Shown here piece after piece: positions 56,074 through 63,327 of a stretch of 64,000 nucleotides of DNA. The notes beneath the pieces were generated by a model that saw only the letters and a program-made list of their open reading frames with translations, ran no database searches and was not told where the DNA came from. The translations under genes and the position numbers were made by a program. Positions within the stretch are counted from its first letter, which is position 1. Each line of letters opens with the position of its first letter. The stretch comes from Streptomyces sp. XY006 (GTDB lineage Bacteria > Actinomycetota > Actinomycetes > Streptomycetales > Streptomycetaceae). Location of the stretch: contig NZ_NOKT01000019.1 in NCBI RefSeq assembly GCF_002237655.1, positions 1-64,000 of the forward strand, written 5' to 3'.

Positions 56074-57441
56074 TCACGCCGACCGTGGAGCTGGGGTGTT
56101 ACTCGCCGACGAGTACGGAGCCACGAGCGGCGGCGTCGTGGGCATCGGCGGCACGATCTGACCGACCGGACGGAACGGAGCCAGGAACGGCAACTCCGGG
56201 GTCAGGTGAGCGAATTCGCGGCAGACGGCCGCCGCCTGAGCCGGGGTGATCTCGGGGGTGCGGATGCGGGACCAGTAGCCAGAGGCGTCGCCGGCCACCG
56301 CAACACCGGGACGGTCGGCGCGGACTCCCAGCACGGAGACCACGGCGTCCGGGGCGATGTCGCCCAACCCCATCTCTGCCGTCTGCTTGTCGTTGACACG
56401 GTGCACGACACGGCCGGTGAGCTGGGCACGCAGGGCGGTTGCGCCCTTGCCCAGGTCGGAGCCGAAGCGCTGTCCGCACGCCTCCAGGTAGATGCCGACC
56501 GCACGGGCCATCTGCCCAAGGCGGACCAGTTGCATGACCGTGTGATCGCGATCGGCTTCTTCCTTCTTGGAAGTCACCAGGAAGAGTTCCGCGACTTCGT
56601 CGATCAGCACGACCAGGGGCACGGGCCGCACCTCATCCGGCAGCTCCCACAGATCCGAGACGCCGTACAGGGCGAGCAGGTCGAAGCGGTCTTCCATCTC
56701 CGTCACCAGCGCGTCAGCCAGGCGGCCGGCGCTCTCGCGGTCGGTGGCCAGCGCCGACAGTCGGGGTGCGTAGCGGGACTGCTCGACACCGCGCTTGCAG
56801 TCGATCCCCACCAAGGCCACCGGTAGCTTGGCCAGTCCCTTGATCAGGTTGCGCTGATACATGGACTTGCCGGACTGGTTGGCGCCCAGGGTCAGGGCGT
56901 GCGGGATCTTGCGATAGTCACGCTCGAAGACCGTGCCGTCCTCCCGCAGCGCGACAGGGACGATCAGGTCCCGGGGCTGTGCCTTGCGGGGCATCTTCAC
57001 GCGGTTGAGGACGTCGTAACCGGTCATCCGCAGCTCGACAAAGCCGGGCTTGGTCTCCGCCACGGTCACCGAGTGCACTCCCCAGGCGTGGCGGAGGCGC
57101 TCGGACGACGCCGCGATATCGGTGGGCTCCAGGCCGGCGGGAAGACGGAGCGTGACCCGCAGGCCGGTCGAGGTCGGGCGGACCCGGCGGACCTTCGGCG
57201 GCACCGGTCGTACCTCACGGCGGGTGACGTTGCGCGTCATGAACGCCCGGAAGCCGGACGGCTGCACCGTCAGCCCGCACGCGTCCATGGTCGAGCCGTA
57301 GGACCAGGTGAACCGGCCCCAGGTGACCGGCAGGCCGACCAGCGACCAGTACACGCGCGGGGCACGGTGCTTGGCGTAGCCGACTCCGCCGGCACCGGTC
57401 GCGAGACCGCCCAGCTCGAACCAGGTGGTGAGGTCGGTCAT
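56074..57441 (-). CDS. traB: FtsK/SpoIIIE-type DNA translocase (TraB/TraSA-like)
   Basis: 455 aa. A short hydrophobic N-terminus, then Walker A GANQSGKSM at 186-194, VGIDCKRGVEQSRY, Walker B LVVLIDEVAEL near 275, and CGQRFGSDLGKGATALRAQLTG. The C-terminal ~80 residues should bind the clt recognition repeats. It pumps double-stranded element DNA between hyphae. Close homologue in plan to the AICE1 translocase. Two bp separate it from the upstream conserved gene. Confidence 0.95.
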   Translation of the reverse strand: MTDLTTWFELGGLATGAGGVGYAKHRAPRVYWSLVGLPVTWGRFTWSYGSTMDACGLTVQPSGFRAFMTRNVTRREVRPVPPKVRRVRPTSTGLRVTLRLPAGLEPTDIAASSERLRHAWGVHSVTVAETKPGFVELRMTGYDVLNRVKMPRKAQPRDLIVPVALREDGTVFERDYRKIPHALTLGANQSGKSMYQRNLIKGLAKLPVALVGIDCKRGVEQSRYAPRLSALATDRESAGRLADALVTEMEDRFDLLALYGVSDLWELPDEVRPVPLVVLIDEVAELFLVTSKKEEADRDHTVMQLVRLGQMARAVGIYLEACGQRFGSDLGKGATALRAQLTGRVVHRVNDKQTAEMGLGDIAPDAVVSVLGVRADRPGVAVAGDASGYWSRIRTPEITPAQAAAVCREFAHLTPELPFLAPFRPVGQIVPPMPTTPPLVAPYSSASNTPAPRSA

Positions 57442-57443
57442 GG

Positions 57444-57773
57444 TTAGACCGCCGAGGTGATCGCGACCGCGCGGAACGAGATCCCGTGCCGCTTCTGGCC
57501 GTTGAACTCGTTCTCCCAGTCACGGGCCTTCAGACCGATGACCTTGACCGGCATGCCCGGCTGGAGGCCCTCCGGGTAGCCCGTCTCCGGGATGGTCACC
57601 TGGTACAGGTTCCCCTCCCCCTCGTCCGAGACGAGAAGGCCCACCGTCGACAGGGCCGCACCGGTCTCCCGGTCCATGGCCCGCTCACCGGTCTTCGCGT
57701 TGGCCAGCTTCGGCGTCGGCGCGGTCGCCACGAACACCACAGCGGTCGAAGTGTCGATCTTGAACGACGGCAT
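57444..57773 (-). CDS. Conserved AICE protein of unknown function (109 aa)
   Basis: ATG 57773, first gene of the leftward operon. Beta-rich: FKIDTSTAVVFVATAPTPKL, LLVSDEGEGNLYQVTIPE, GMPVKVIGLKARDWE, HGISFRAVAITS. Matches the AICE1 protein at 13977-14321 in position and in the C-terminal half. In both elements it directly precedes the translocase and faces the GntR repressor. Confidence 0.85.
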   Translation of the reverse strand: MPSFKIDTSTAVVFVATAPTPKLANAKTGERAMDRETGAALSTVGLLVSDEGEGNLYQVTIPETGYPEGLQPGMPVKVIGLKARDWENEFNGQKRHGISFRAVAITSAV

Positions 57774-57812
57774 GAGTCATCCCTTGCGCTCGGGAGGCCA
57801 CCGTGTGCGACC

Positions 57813-57944
57813 TCTCTAGACATCTCCATGGAAGCGAACATCTCTAGAGACGTCAAGGGGGATGTCTAGAGAGGTTCCGGGGGTCCCATTGGGGCTACAC
57901 GCAACAGGGCAGGCGTCCTGTACATGGCCTAGGCTGTCTAGAGA
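57813..57944. promoter_or_regulatory. Four TCTAGA-centred operator-like sites (KorSA-type)
   Basis: TCTCTAGACA at 57813-57822, TCTCTAGAGA at 57841-57850, TGTCTAGAGA at 57863-57872 and TGTCTAGAGA at 57935-57944, all variants of TSTCTAGASA. They fill the gap between the leftward transfer operon and the rightward GntR gene, the last site 22 bp before its ATG. XbaI-type TCTAGA is rare in high-GC DNA, so four copies in 132 bp is strong non-randomness. Binding by the GntR protein is inferred. Confidence 0.8.
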
Positions 57945-57965
57945 AGACAGGAAGGAGGCTCCGGA

Positions 57966-58724
57966 ATGACCAACACCGACGACGACCGTCGGCCGAAGTA
58001 CCAGCGGATCGCGGATTCTCTGCGCGAGGCGATCCAGTCGGGCGAGTACGGTCCCGGTGATCGGCTTCCGGGGGAGAACGAGCTGATGGCCGCGCATGGC
58101 GTGGCACGCATGACTGCCCGGCAGGCCTTGAGTGTGCTCAAGGACGAAGGCGTCGCCGAGGCCCGCAAGGGTGCCGGCGTGTTCGTGCGATCCTTCCGCC
58201 CTCTGCGGCGCCGAGGCATCCAGCGGCTTGCCCAGGAGCAATGGGGCAGCGGTCGATCCATCTGGTCCGCCGACATCGAGGACCGCACGCTTGTGGTCGA
58301 TCGGGTGACGGTGTCCGAGGAAGCCGCCCCGGAAGGCGTCGGTCAGGTCCTGGACCTGGCCGAAGGGGAGACTGTGTGCGTGCGGCGGCGGCGGTTCGTC
58401 CTGGATGGGAAGCCCGTTCTGCTCGCGACGAGTTATCTCCCCACGTCGGTGGTGGCTGGGTCAGCTATCACGCAGGAGGACACCGGGCCAGGCGGGACCT
58501 ATGCACGTCTTGCCGAACTCGGCTGCAAGCCAGTGCATTTCCGCGAAGAGATCCGCTCGCGCATGCCCACGAAGGCAGAGGCGGATCAGTTGAGCATCTC
58601 CGCAGGCACGCCCGTGATCCTCATCTGCCGCACCGCATTCGCGGACGAAGGCCGCCCCGTCGAGATCAACGAGATGACGCTTGACGCCGCCTCGTACATC
58701 CTGGAGTACGACTTCGACGCGTGA
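57966..58724 (+). CDS. korSA: GntR/HutC-family repressor (KorSA-like)
   Basis: 252 aa from ATG 57966 with GAAGGAGG upstream. Winged helix ~8-78 (YQRIADSLREAIQSGEYGPG, LPGENELMAAHGVARMTAR, GAGVFV). UTRA ligand domain ~95-250 (RTLVVDRVTV, PVLLATSYLPTSVV, YARLAELG). Expected to repress the transfer/replication operon and itself through the TCTAGA sites. No Pra-type activator was seen in this element. Confidence 0.93.
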   Translation: MTNTDDDRRPKYQRIADSLREAIQSGEYGPGDRLPGENELMAAHGVARMTARQALSVLKDEGVAEARKGAGVFVRSFRPLRRRGIQRLAQEQWGSGRSIWSADIEDRTLVVDRVTVSEEAAPEGVGQVLDLAEGETVCVRRRRFVLDGKPVLLATSYLPTSVVAGSAITQEDTGPGGTYARLAELGCKPVHFREEIRSRMPTKAEADQLSISAGTPVILICRTAFADEGRPVEINEMTLDAASYILEYDFDA

Positions 58725-58769
58725 CGCTGCGCGGCTGTTACAGGTTTCTCTACCTCATCAAGCCCCGGC

Positions 58770-58850
58770 TGCGCTCCGCTCCGCCGGGCGCGCTTCCCGG
58801 CTCCGCTCCGGGCGCCGCTCCTGCCTCCGGCCCGCTCCGCCCGGGCTGCG
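58770..58850. repeat. GC-rich direct-repeat block behind the repressor
   Basis: GCTCCGC occurs at 58773, 58800 and 58834 within a run of related GC-rich words (GGCTCCGCTCCGGG, CCGCTCCGCCCGGG). No gene fits 58725-59216. Candidate clt (TraB recognition repeats) or origin; inference from position. Confidence 0.45.
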
Positions 58851-59005
58851 CCGACGCGCGCCCACATGTGAACAGGCCGGGTCAGGAGTCGAGAACCGCG
58901 GAGCGCGGGCAACGCTCAAAGCATGCCTCCGGCGGGGGCGCTCAGGCTCCGAGATGGCGGGGGCGCCGTCCGCGAGTGCCGGCCGGAGTAGTGGCGTGCG
59001 CGGGG

Positions 59006-59157
59006 AGCTCCCATCCCGTCTGCCGTCGACCCAGGCAGAGCCGAGCAGACGCGGCCCCTGGCGTCCAGGTCGTTCGTACAGTGGCGCGCTCCACCTGGAC
59101 GCCAGGGACCACGCCCGCTCCACGGTGTGTGGGTCGACGGCAGACGGGATGGGAGCT
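59006..59157. repeat. 152-bp nested inverted repeat
   Basis: Outer arms of 28 bp are perfectly complementary (59006-59033, starting AGCTCCCATCCCG, and 59130-59157, ending GGGATGGGAGCT). Inside are perfect 15-bp arms (CCCTGGCGTCCAGGT at 59056-59070 and its complement at 59093-59107) around a 22-nt loop, and each inner arm is itself a CCTGG/CCAGG palindrome. No coding potential fits this symmetry. A single-strand origin, double-strand origin or structured RNA is possible. Confidence 0.85.
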
Positions 59158-59216
59158 GGGTGAGTGGTGGTTGAGGAACGCGGATGCGTAGCGGTCCGCA
59201 AGAAATAGGTGATCGC

Positions 59217-59504
59217 CTAGTGAGTGGGCGGCTCAGGCCGGTTCAGCACCATGCGCATCAGGCGGAAGGCTCGCTCACTGATCGTCTCCGACCCGAACAT
59301 CGCCGCGAACAGGACCAATACTGCCAGCACCAGTTCAGAACCTGCTATCACCAGTGCGAAGGTGGGGCTGATGTAGGTGACGATCCCTTGTGATAGCGCA
59401 ACCCGGGTCCCGACCGCCAGGTGAGGGATACGGATACCGGAGCGTGATGCGACGCTGTCCTGCGTGATCTGAGACTCGATGTTGCGGGACTTCTTCTTCG
59501 CCAC
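59217..59504 (-). CDS. Small membrane protein of AICE2 (95 aa, hypothetical)
   Basis: ATG 59504. Basic head (MAKKKSRNIESQ), a polar region and a long hydrophobic stretch (TYISPTFALVIAG...LVLAVLVLFAAMFG, ~43-70) then a basic tail (RAFRLMRMVLNRPEP). One or two transmembrane helices. It is the only gene between the nested repeat and attR; family not recognised. Could be an entry-exclusion or spread protein, without evidence. Confidence 0.65.
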   Translation of the reverse strand: MAKKKSRNIESQITQDSVASRSGIRIPHLAVGTRVALSQGIVTYISPTFALVIAGSELVLAVLVLFAAMFGSETISERAFRLMRMVLNRPEPPTH

Positions 59505-59841
59505 GGGAGGCCCTTCGGGGGACAGAAAACCGTCCCGCGTGCTGCAGGCGGGCTGTCCCGGGCACGTTCCTCACTCCCGGCCGTCCTCCGGATGCTGTCA
59601 GGTGCCTCCGGCCACCGGAGACTCTACTAGAAGAGGACTTGGAATGCCGCATGAACGCCGAAGGGACCTCGCAAGGGGCGCAGGCGCCAACGACCCCTGG
59701 ACGGGCCTGAGAGAAGTCACGCGTGCCCTCTGTGTGCCCGATTCCGCAGTGCTGAGCGGGGAACAGCGGAGAACGTCGGCGAGTATCTCAGGAACGCCCT
59801 GGTCACCGTCTCGCCAGCTCAGCCCCGATCCGTATACGCGA
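59505..59841. other. Intergenic end of AICE2, no gene seen
   Basis: Open frames here lack ribosome binding sites or run through the att repeat. It probably holds integrase arm-binding sites, which cannot be picked out by eye. Confidence 0.4.
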
Positions 59842-59887
59842 TCTTCCAAACTAGCTACGCGGGTTCGATTCCCGTCGCCCGCTCCAT
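59842..59887. other. attR of AICE2 (46-bp repeat)
   Basis: Perfect copy of 51168-51213, i.e. the tRNA-Gly 3' part from the anticodon loop through CCA plus one T. The preceding bases do not form a tRNA 5' half, so it is not a second tRNA gene. Confidence 0.95.
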
Positions 59888-59890
59888 GAT

Positions 59891-59922
59891 CCTCGGCCCG
59901 GTTCCTCGGAACCGGGCCGAGG
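59891..59922. terminator. Native tRNA-Gly terminator, beyond attR
   Basis: 13-bp perfect stem CCTCGGCCCGGTT / AACCGGGCCGAGG, 6-nt loop, then TGTTTT, 3 bp after attR. It ended tRNA-Gly transcription before AICE2 insertion. Confidence 0.85.
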
Positions 59923-59950
59923 TGTTTTCCGACAGGCCCGAGGTGTCTTC

Positions 59951-62401
59951 TCAGCGGGTCACGAGGGCGTGGGTGTCGACCGTGTAGACGGAGCGGATGC
60001 CGTAGGGGACGTAGAGGGCGTCGCCGACCAGGACGGGGCGGGCGCCTCCGGTGACGAACATGCTGTCGACGCGGCCGCCGTCGTCGCGGCCGGGGCGGGT
60101 GCCCTCCGGCTTGCCGGTGCGCGCGTTCAGGGCGGCGAGACGGCCGCTGGGGGACGCCAGGTACACGTGGGTGGCGGAGGCGGCCGGGGGGCCCGGCTGC
60201 TCCACGGAGGAGTTCGCCTCCCACAGGGTCCGGCCGGTGTCCGGCGACACCGCGCGGACGCCGCCGCTCGCCCGCGTGAAGTAGAGCGTGCCGCGCACCA
60301 GGTGCGCACCGGCGTCCGCGGGCCGGGGCTGGGCGAGCCGGCGCACGGTGAGCACGTGCGAGGAGACGTCGATCAGGGTCAGCGGGCGGTCGGTGTCGAC
60401 GGTGTCCGCGAGGACCAGGCGTCCGTCGTGCCGGCCGAGCAGATACGCGGTGCCCTCGACCTCGACGGTCCAGCGGGACTTTCCGGTGGCGGGGTCGATG
60501 CGGGTGACCGTGGTGCGGCCGGTCATCCCCTCGTCCGTGGGGGTCGCGCAGACGAGGTAGGCCTGGCCGGCCACCGAGTGCAGCAGGCAGTCCATGAGGT
60601 CCGGCTTGGGCTGCTTCCAGCGGACCTCGCCGGTGTCGGCGTCGAGCAGGGCGTACTGGTCGCCCTGGTCCCCGTAGAAGGTGACGACGCCCTCGGGGAC
60701 CGCCACCGCGGCGCCCTGCGTGCTGTCGGGGACGGACGCGCTCTCGCCGGTGCCGGTCGGGGTCCGCCAGAGCACCTTGCCGGTGTCGGGGGCCAGGGCG
60801 TGCACGGTGTAGGTGCTCCGGGGGCCGTTTTGGGCCTCGCCGTCGTCGGCCTCGTAGGCGTAGACGCGGCCGTCGCCGGTCCCGATGAGCGCGCCCTCGT
60901 CGCCGGAGCCGCCCTCCGGCGTGGGGTCGACGGGCCGGGACCAGGTGGTGCGGCCGTCGGCGAGGGCGAAGCGGGTCGCCATGAGGTCGGCCCCGGCGCA
61001 CACCAGGGATGTGTCGAGCGCTGCGCAGCCCGTGAGGGCGCTGTCGGGGCCGCCCAGGACGTTCTCGCTGCCCGCCGGGGCCGGTGCGGTGTTGGCCCAG
61101 GGCTTCCAGCCCTCGGGCAGGTCGCTGTCCGAGGGGGCGGTGGAGGCGGGGTTCCCGTCGCGCGTCATGGTCAGCGCGCTGGCGATGACCGCGGTCAGGA
61201 CGGCGATGATTGCCGCCGGGACAAGCAGCAGGCGGCGCGGGACGCGGCGGCGGGGGCGCCCGGCCTCTGTCTTCGGCTTCCCGGCGTCCGCCTTCTGCTT
61301 CCCGGTCTCCACCTTCGGCTTCCCGGCGTCCGCCTTCTGCTTCCCGGTCTCCGCCTTCTGCTTCCCGGTCTCTGGCTTCTGCTTTCCGGCCGGGTCGCCC
61401 GGCGGATCGTTCCGCTTCGCCGGTGTCGCGCCGGGCCGGTGACGGGGGTCCTGCCGTTCGGCGTCCGGCTCGGCTCGCGGACCGAGCGGTGCCGTGTCCC
61501 GGTCGGTGGCGGGCGCGTCCGGCCGGGGGGCCGGTGCGGGGCCGGGCGGACGGGTGCCCGGGGCGCGGTGGGGCGGGGCGGTGGCGGGAGACGTGCCCTC
61601 GCGCAGGAGGGTGAACAGGTCGTCCGCCGTGGGGCGGGACTTCCGGTGCTTCTCCAGGCAGAGGCGGATGACGGGGAGCAGCTCGGCCGGGACGCCGGAG
61701 AGGTCCGGCTCGCCCTCGACGACGCGCAGGGCCGTCTCGTAGGGGCTCGGGCTGTCGAAGGGGCCGCGGCGGGTGGCCGCGTAGGTGAGGACCGAGCCGA
61801 GGGAGAAGATGTCGGCGGCCGGGCCGACGTCCTGCGGTGAGGCGAACTGCTCCGGGGACATGAAGGGCGGCGTGCCCATGACACGGCCGGTCTGGGTGAG
61901 GGCGTCGGAGGCGGCGAACTCGGCGGCGCGGGAGATGCCGAAGTCGATGACCCGGGGGCCGTCGTCGGCGAGCATCACGTTGGCCGGCTTCAGGTCGCGG
62001 TGGACGACTCCGGCGCGGTGGATGTCGCGCAGCGCCTCGGCGAGTCCGGCAGCGAGTTCGCGCAGCCGGGGCAGTGGGAGCGGGCCGTGCCGGCGGACAT
62101 GGGTGCCGAGGTCCGCGCCCGGTATGTAGAGGGTGGCCATCCAGGGGCGGGGCGCGCCGGCGTCCGCGTCCACGACGGGGGCGGTGAAGGCGCCGCTGAC
62201 CCGGCGGGCGGCGGCCACCTCACGGCGGAAGCGGGTGCGGAACTCGTCGTCGTCGGCGTACTGGCCGTGCACCACCTTGATGGCCAGGCGCCGGCCGGAG
62301 GCCGAGCGGGCGAGGTAGACCACGCCCATGCCGCCGGAGCCGAGGCGGTCCTCGATGCGGTAGCCGCCCACCTCGGGCGGGTCGGAGTCGCGCAGCGCCA
62401 T
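59951..62401 (-). CDS. Serine/threonine protein kinase with extracytoplasmic PQQ-repeat beta-propeller
   Basis: 816 aa. Hanks kinase ~12-270: GSGGMGVVYLA glycine loop, AIKVV lysine, HRDLKPANV catalytic loop near 137, DFG near 153, GTPPFMSPEQ. A Pro-rich linker (~275-335) and a Lys-rich stretch of seven-residue repeats (GKQKAET/GKQKADA/GKPKVET, ~340-385) precede one transmembrane helix (LLLVPAAIIAVLTAVIASAL, ~393-412). The outer domain (~440-816) has PQQ-like repeats (DTGKVLWRTPTG, DTGEVRWKQP, ATGKSRWTVEV, DTGRTLWEANS). Likely senses an envelope signal and phosphorylates cytoplasmic targets. Confidence 0.95.
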   Translation of the reverse strand: MALRDSDPPEVGGYRIEDRLGSGGMGVVYLARSASGRRLAIKVVHGQYADDDEFRTRFRREVAAARRVSGAFTAPVVDADAGAPRPWMATLYIPGADLGTHVRRHGPLPLPRLRELAAGLAEALRDIHRAGVVHRDLKPANVMLADDGPRVIDFGISRAAEFAASDALTQTGRVMGTPPFMSPEQFASPQDVGPAADIFSLGSVLTYAATRRGPFDSPSPYETALRVVEGEPDLSGVPAELLPVIRLCLEKHRKSRPTADDLFTLLREGTSPATAPPHRAPGTRPPGPAPAPRPDAPATDRDTAPLGPRAEPDAERQDPRHRPGATPAKRNDPPGDPAGKQKPETGKQKAETGKQKADAGKPKVETGKQKADAGKPKTEAGRPRRRVPRRLLLVPAAIIAVLTAVIASALTMTRDGNPASTAPSDSDLPEGWKPWANTAPAPAGSENVLGGPDSALTGCAALDTSLVCAGADLMATRFALADGRTTWSRPVDPTPEGGSGDEGALIGTGDGRVYAYEADDGEAQNGPRSTYTVHALAPDTGKVLWRTPTGTGESASVPDSTQGAAVAVPEGVVTFYGDQGDQYALLDADTGEVRWKQPKPDLMDCLLHSVAGQAYLVCATPTDEGMTGRTTVTRIDPATGKSRWTVEVEGTAYLLGRHDGRLVLADTVDTDRPLTLIDVSSHVLTVRRLAQPRPADAGAHLVRGTLYFTRASGGVRAVSPDTGRTLWEANSSVEQPGPPAASATHVYLASPSGRLAALNARTGKPEGTRPGRDDGGRVDSMFVTGGARPVLVGDALYVPYGIRSVYTVDTHALVTR
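61257..61399. repeat. 21-bp tandem repeats in the kinase linker
   Basis: About seven imperfect 21-bp units (e.g. TTCTGCTTCCCGGTCTCCGC) encode the seven-residue GKQKA(E/D)(T/A) repeats. The tract is a likely site of length variation between strains. Confidence 0.75.
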
Positions 62402-62510
62402 CCCCGTACGTTCCCCCCGTCACGTACCGTCCAGTGGTCGGGGCGAGCGTATCCGGCCGCGCCGCGGGCTTGCGGCGCGGGGCTCGGGTGGCGGGGGTCC
62501 GTCCCGTGCG

Positions 62511-62705
62511 TCAGAAGCTGATGGAGTTGATCGTCTCCGCTATCGAGTTGAGGAAACGGTTGATCGACGGGGCCATGCCGGTCGAGGCGAGGAAGAAGCC
62601 GAAGAGGATCGCCACGATCGCGGGACCTGCCTTGATGGATCCCCCTCTCAGCAACACCACAAGGATGATCGCCAACAGCAGCACCACAGACAGTGAAATG
62701 GCCAC
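62511..62705 (-). CDS. Small conserved membrane protein (64 aa)
   Basis: GTG 62705. Two hydrophobic helices (ISLSVVLLLAIILVVLL and GPAIVAILFGFFLASTGM) and an amphipathic end (INRFLNSIAETINSISF). Small proteins of this sort are widespread in Streptomyces, with unknown function. 110 bp upstream of the kinase, same strand. Confidence 0.75.
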   Translation of the reverse strand: MAISLSVVLLLAIILVVLLRGGSIKAGPAIVAILFGFFLASTGMAPSINRFLNSIAETINSISF

Positions 62706-63327
62706 AACTGATCACACCCTCGGTCGGTCCGCTCTCCCGGCCCGGGGACGCGACCCCGCGCACCCCGCCAGAACCATCGTGCCACCAACCCGGCCGGGCT
62801 ATGCGGCGGCTGACGCATCGACCACCTCCGTGTTGTCCGGACGCGTCCGGGCCGCCCGGGGGCGAGGGCTCAACGACGGGTGCTCGTACGGCATTTCGAT
62901 GCGCCACCCGCGCGGGGAATTCGACCGGATCGTTTCCGTCTCCACACAACGCGTTCGCCATTAATTCGAATTGTTGCCAGGGCCTCATCAACGCCCCTGT
63001 GAGGCAACCCCGAAGAGCACCGAAGCGGACATTCCACCAGAGTCGCCTGCTGGTCTTATGCACTGCTTAGTCCGGAAGTATCCCGACAAGCTGGACCTGC
63101 ACGGTGGACACCATCCGTCACTGGGCGGTGTGTTGGCCATCACTCCGGTGGCGATGTCAACTACCCGAAATCCGGGGTACCCGGAGCGAATAGCCAGGAT
63201 TCACATCCGGCGTTTTACGAATAGCTGCAGGGAACGCTAGGGTGCCTCAGATGTTCCACGCTGCCTCGTCCCCCGTAAGCGCAGCGAGGTCCCGGATCGT
63301 CTCCCCGAGCTCCTGGTGGGAGGGTCT
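62706..63327. other. Long divergent intergenic region, no gene seen
   Basis: 622 bp between divergent genes. No frame with both a ribosome binding site and plausible composition. GC is lower in 62930-63240 than in the surroundings (e.g. ATTAATTCGAATTG near 62962), fitting promoter and regulatory DNA. Confidence 0.5.

Larger units (their letters stand above)
51168..59887. mobile_element. AICE2: pSAM2-like integrative and conjugative element in tRNA-Gly
   Basis: Bounded by perfect 46-bp direct repeats, giving an element of 8,674 bp. Order: int-xis-rep-small transfer genes-spdB-like-traB-like-conserved protein, all minus, then a divergent GntR repressor, non-coding repeat structures and one small membrane gene. 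This is the minimal AICE plan, with almost no cargo. All modules look intact, so the element may be able to excise and transfer. Confidence 0.95.

Noticed and set aside
59842..59887. Second tRNA-Gly gene
   Set aside because: Only the 3' part from the anticodon loop is present; there is no 5' acceptor, D-arm or full anticodon stem, so it is attR.
59479..59889. 136-codon open frame running into attR
   Set aside because: Runs through the attachment repeat and lacks a ribosome binding site; composition is not protein-like.
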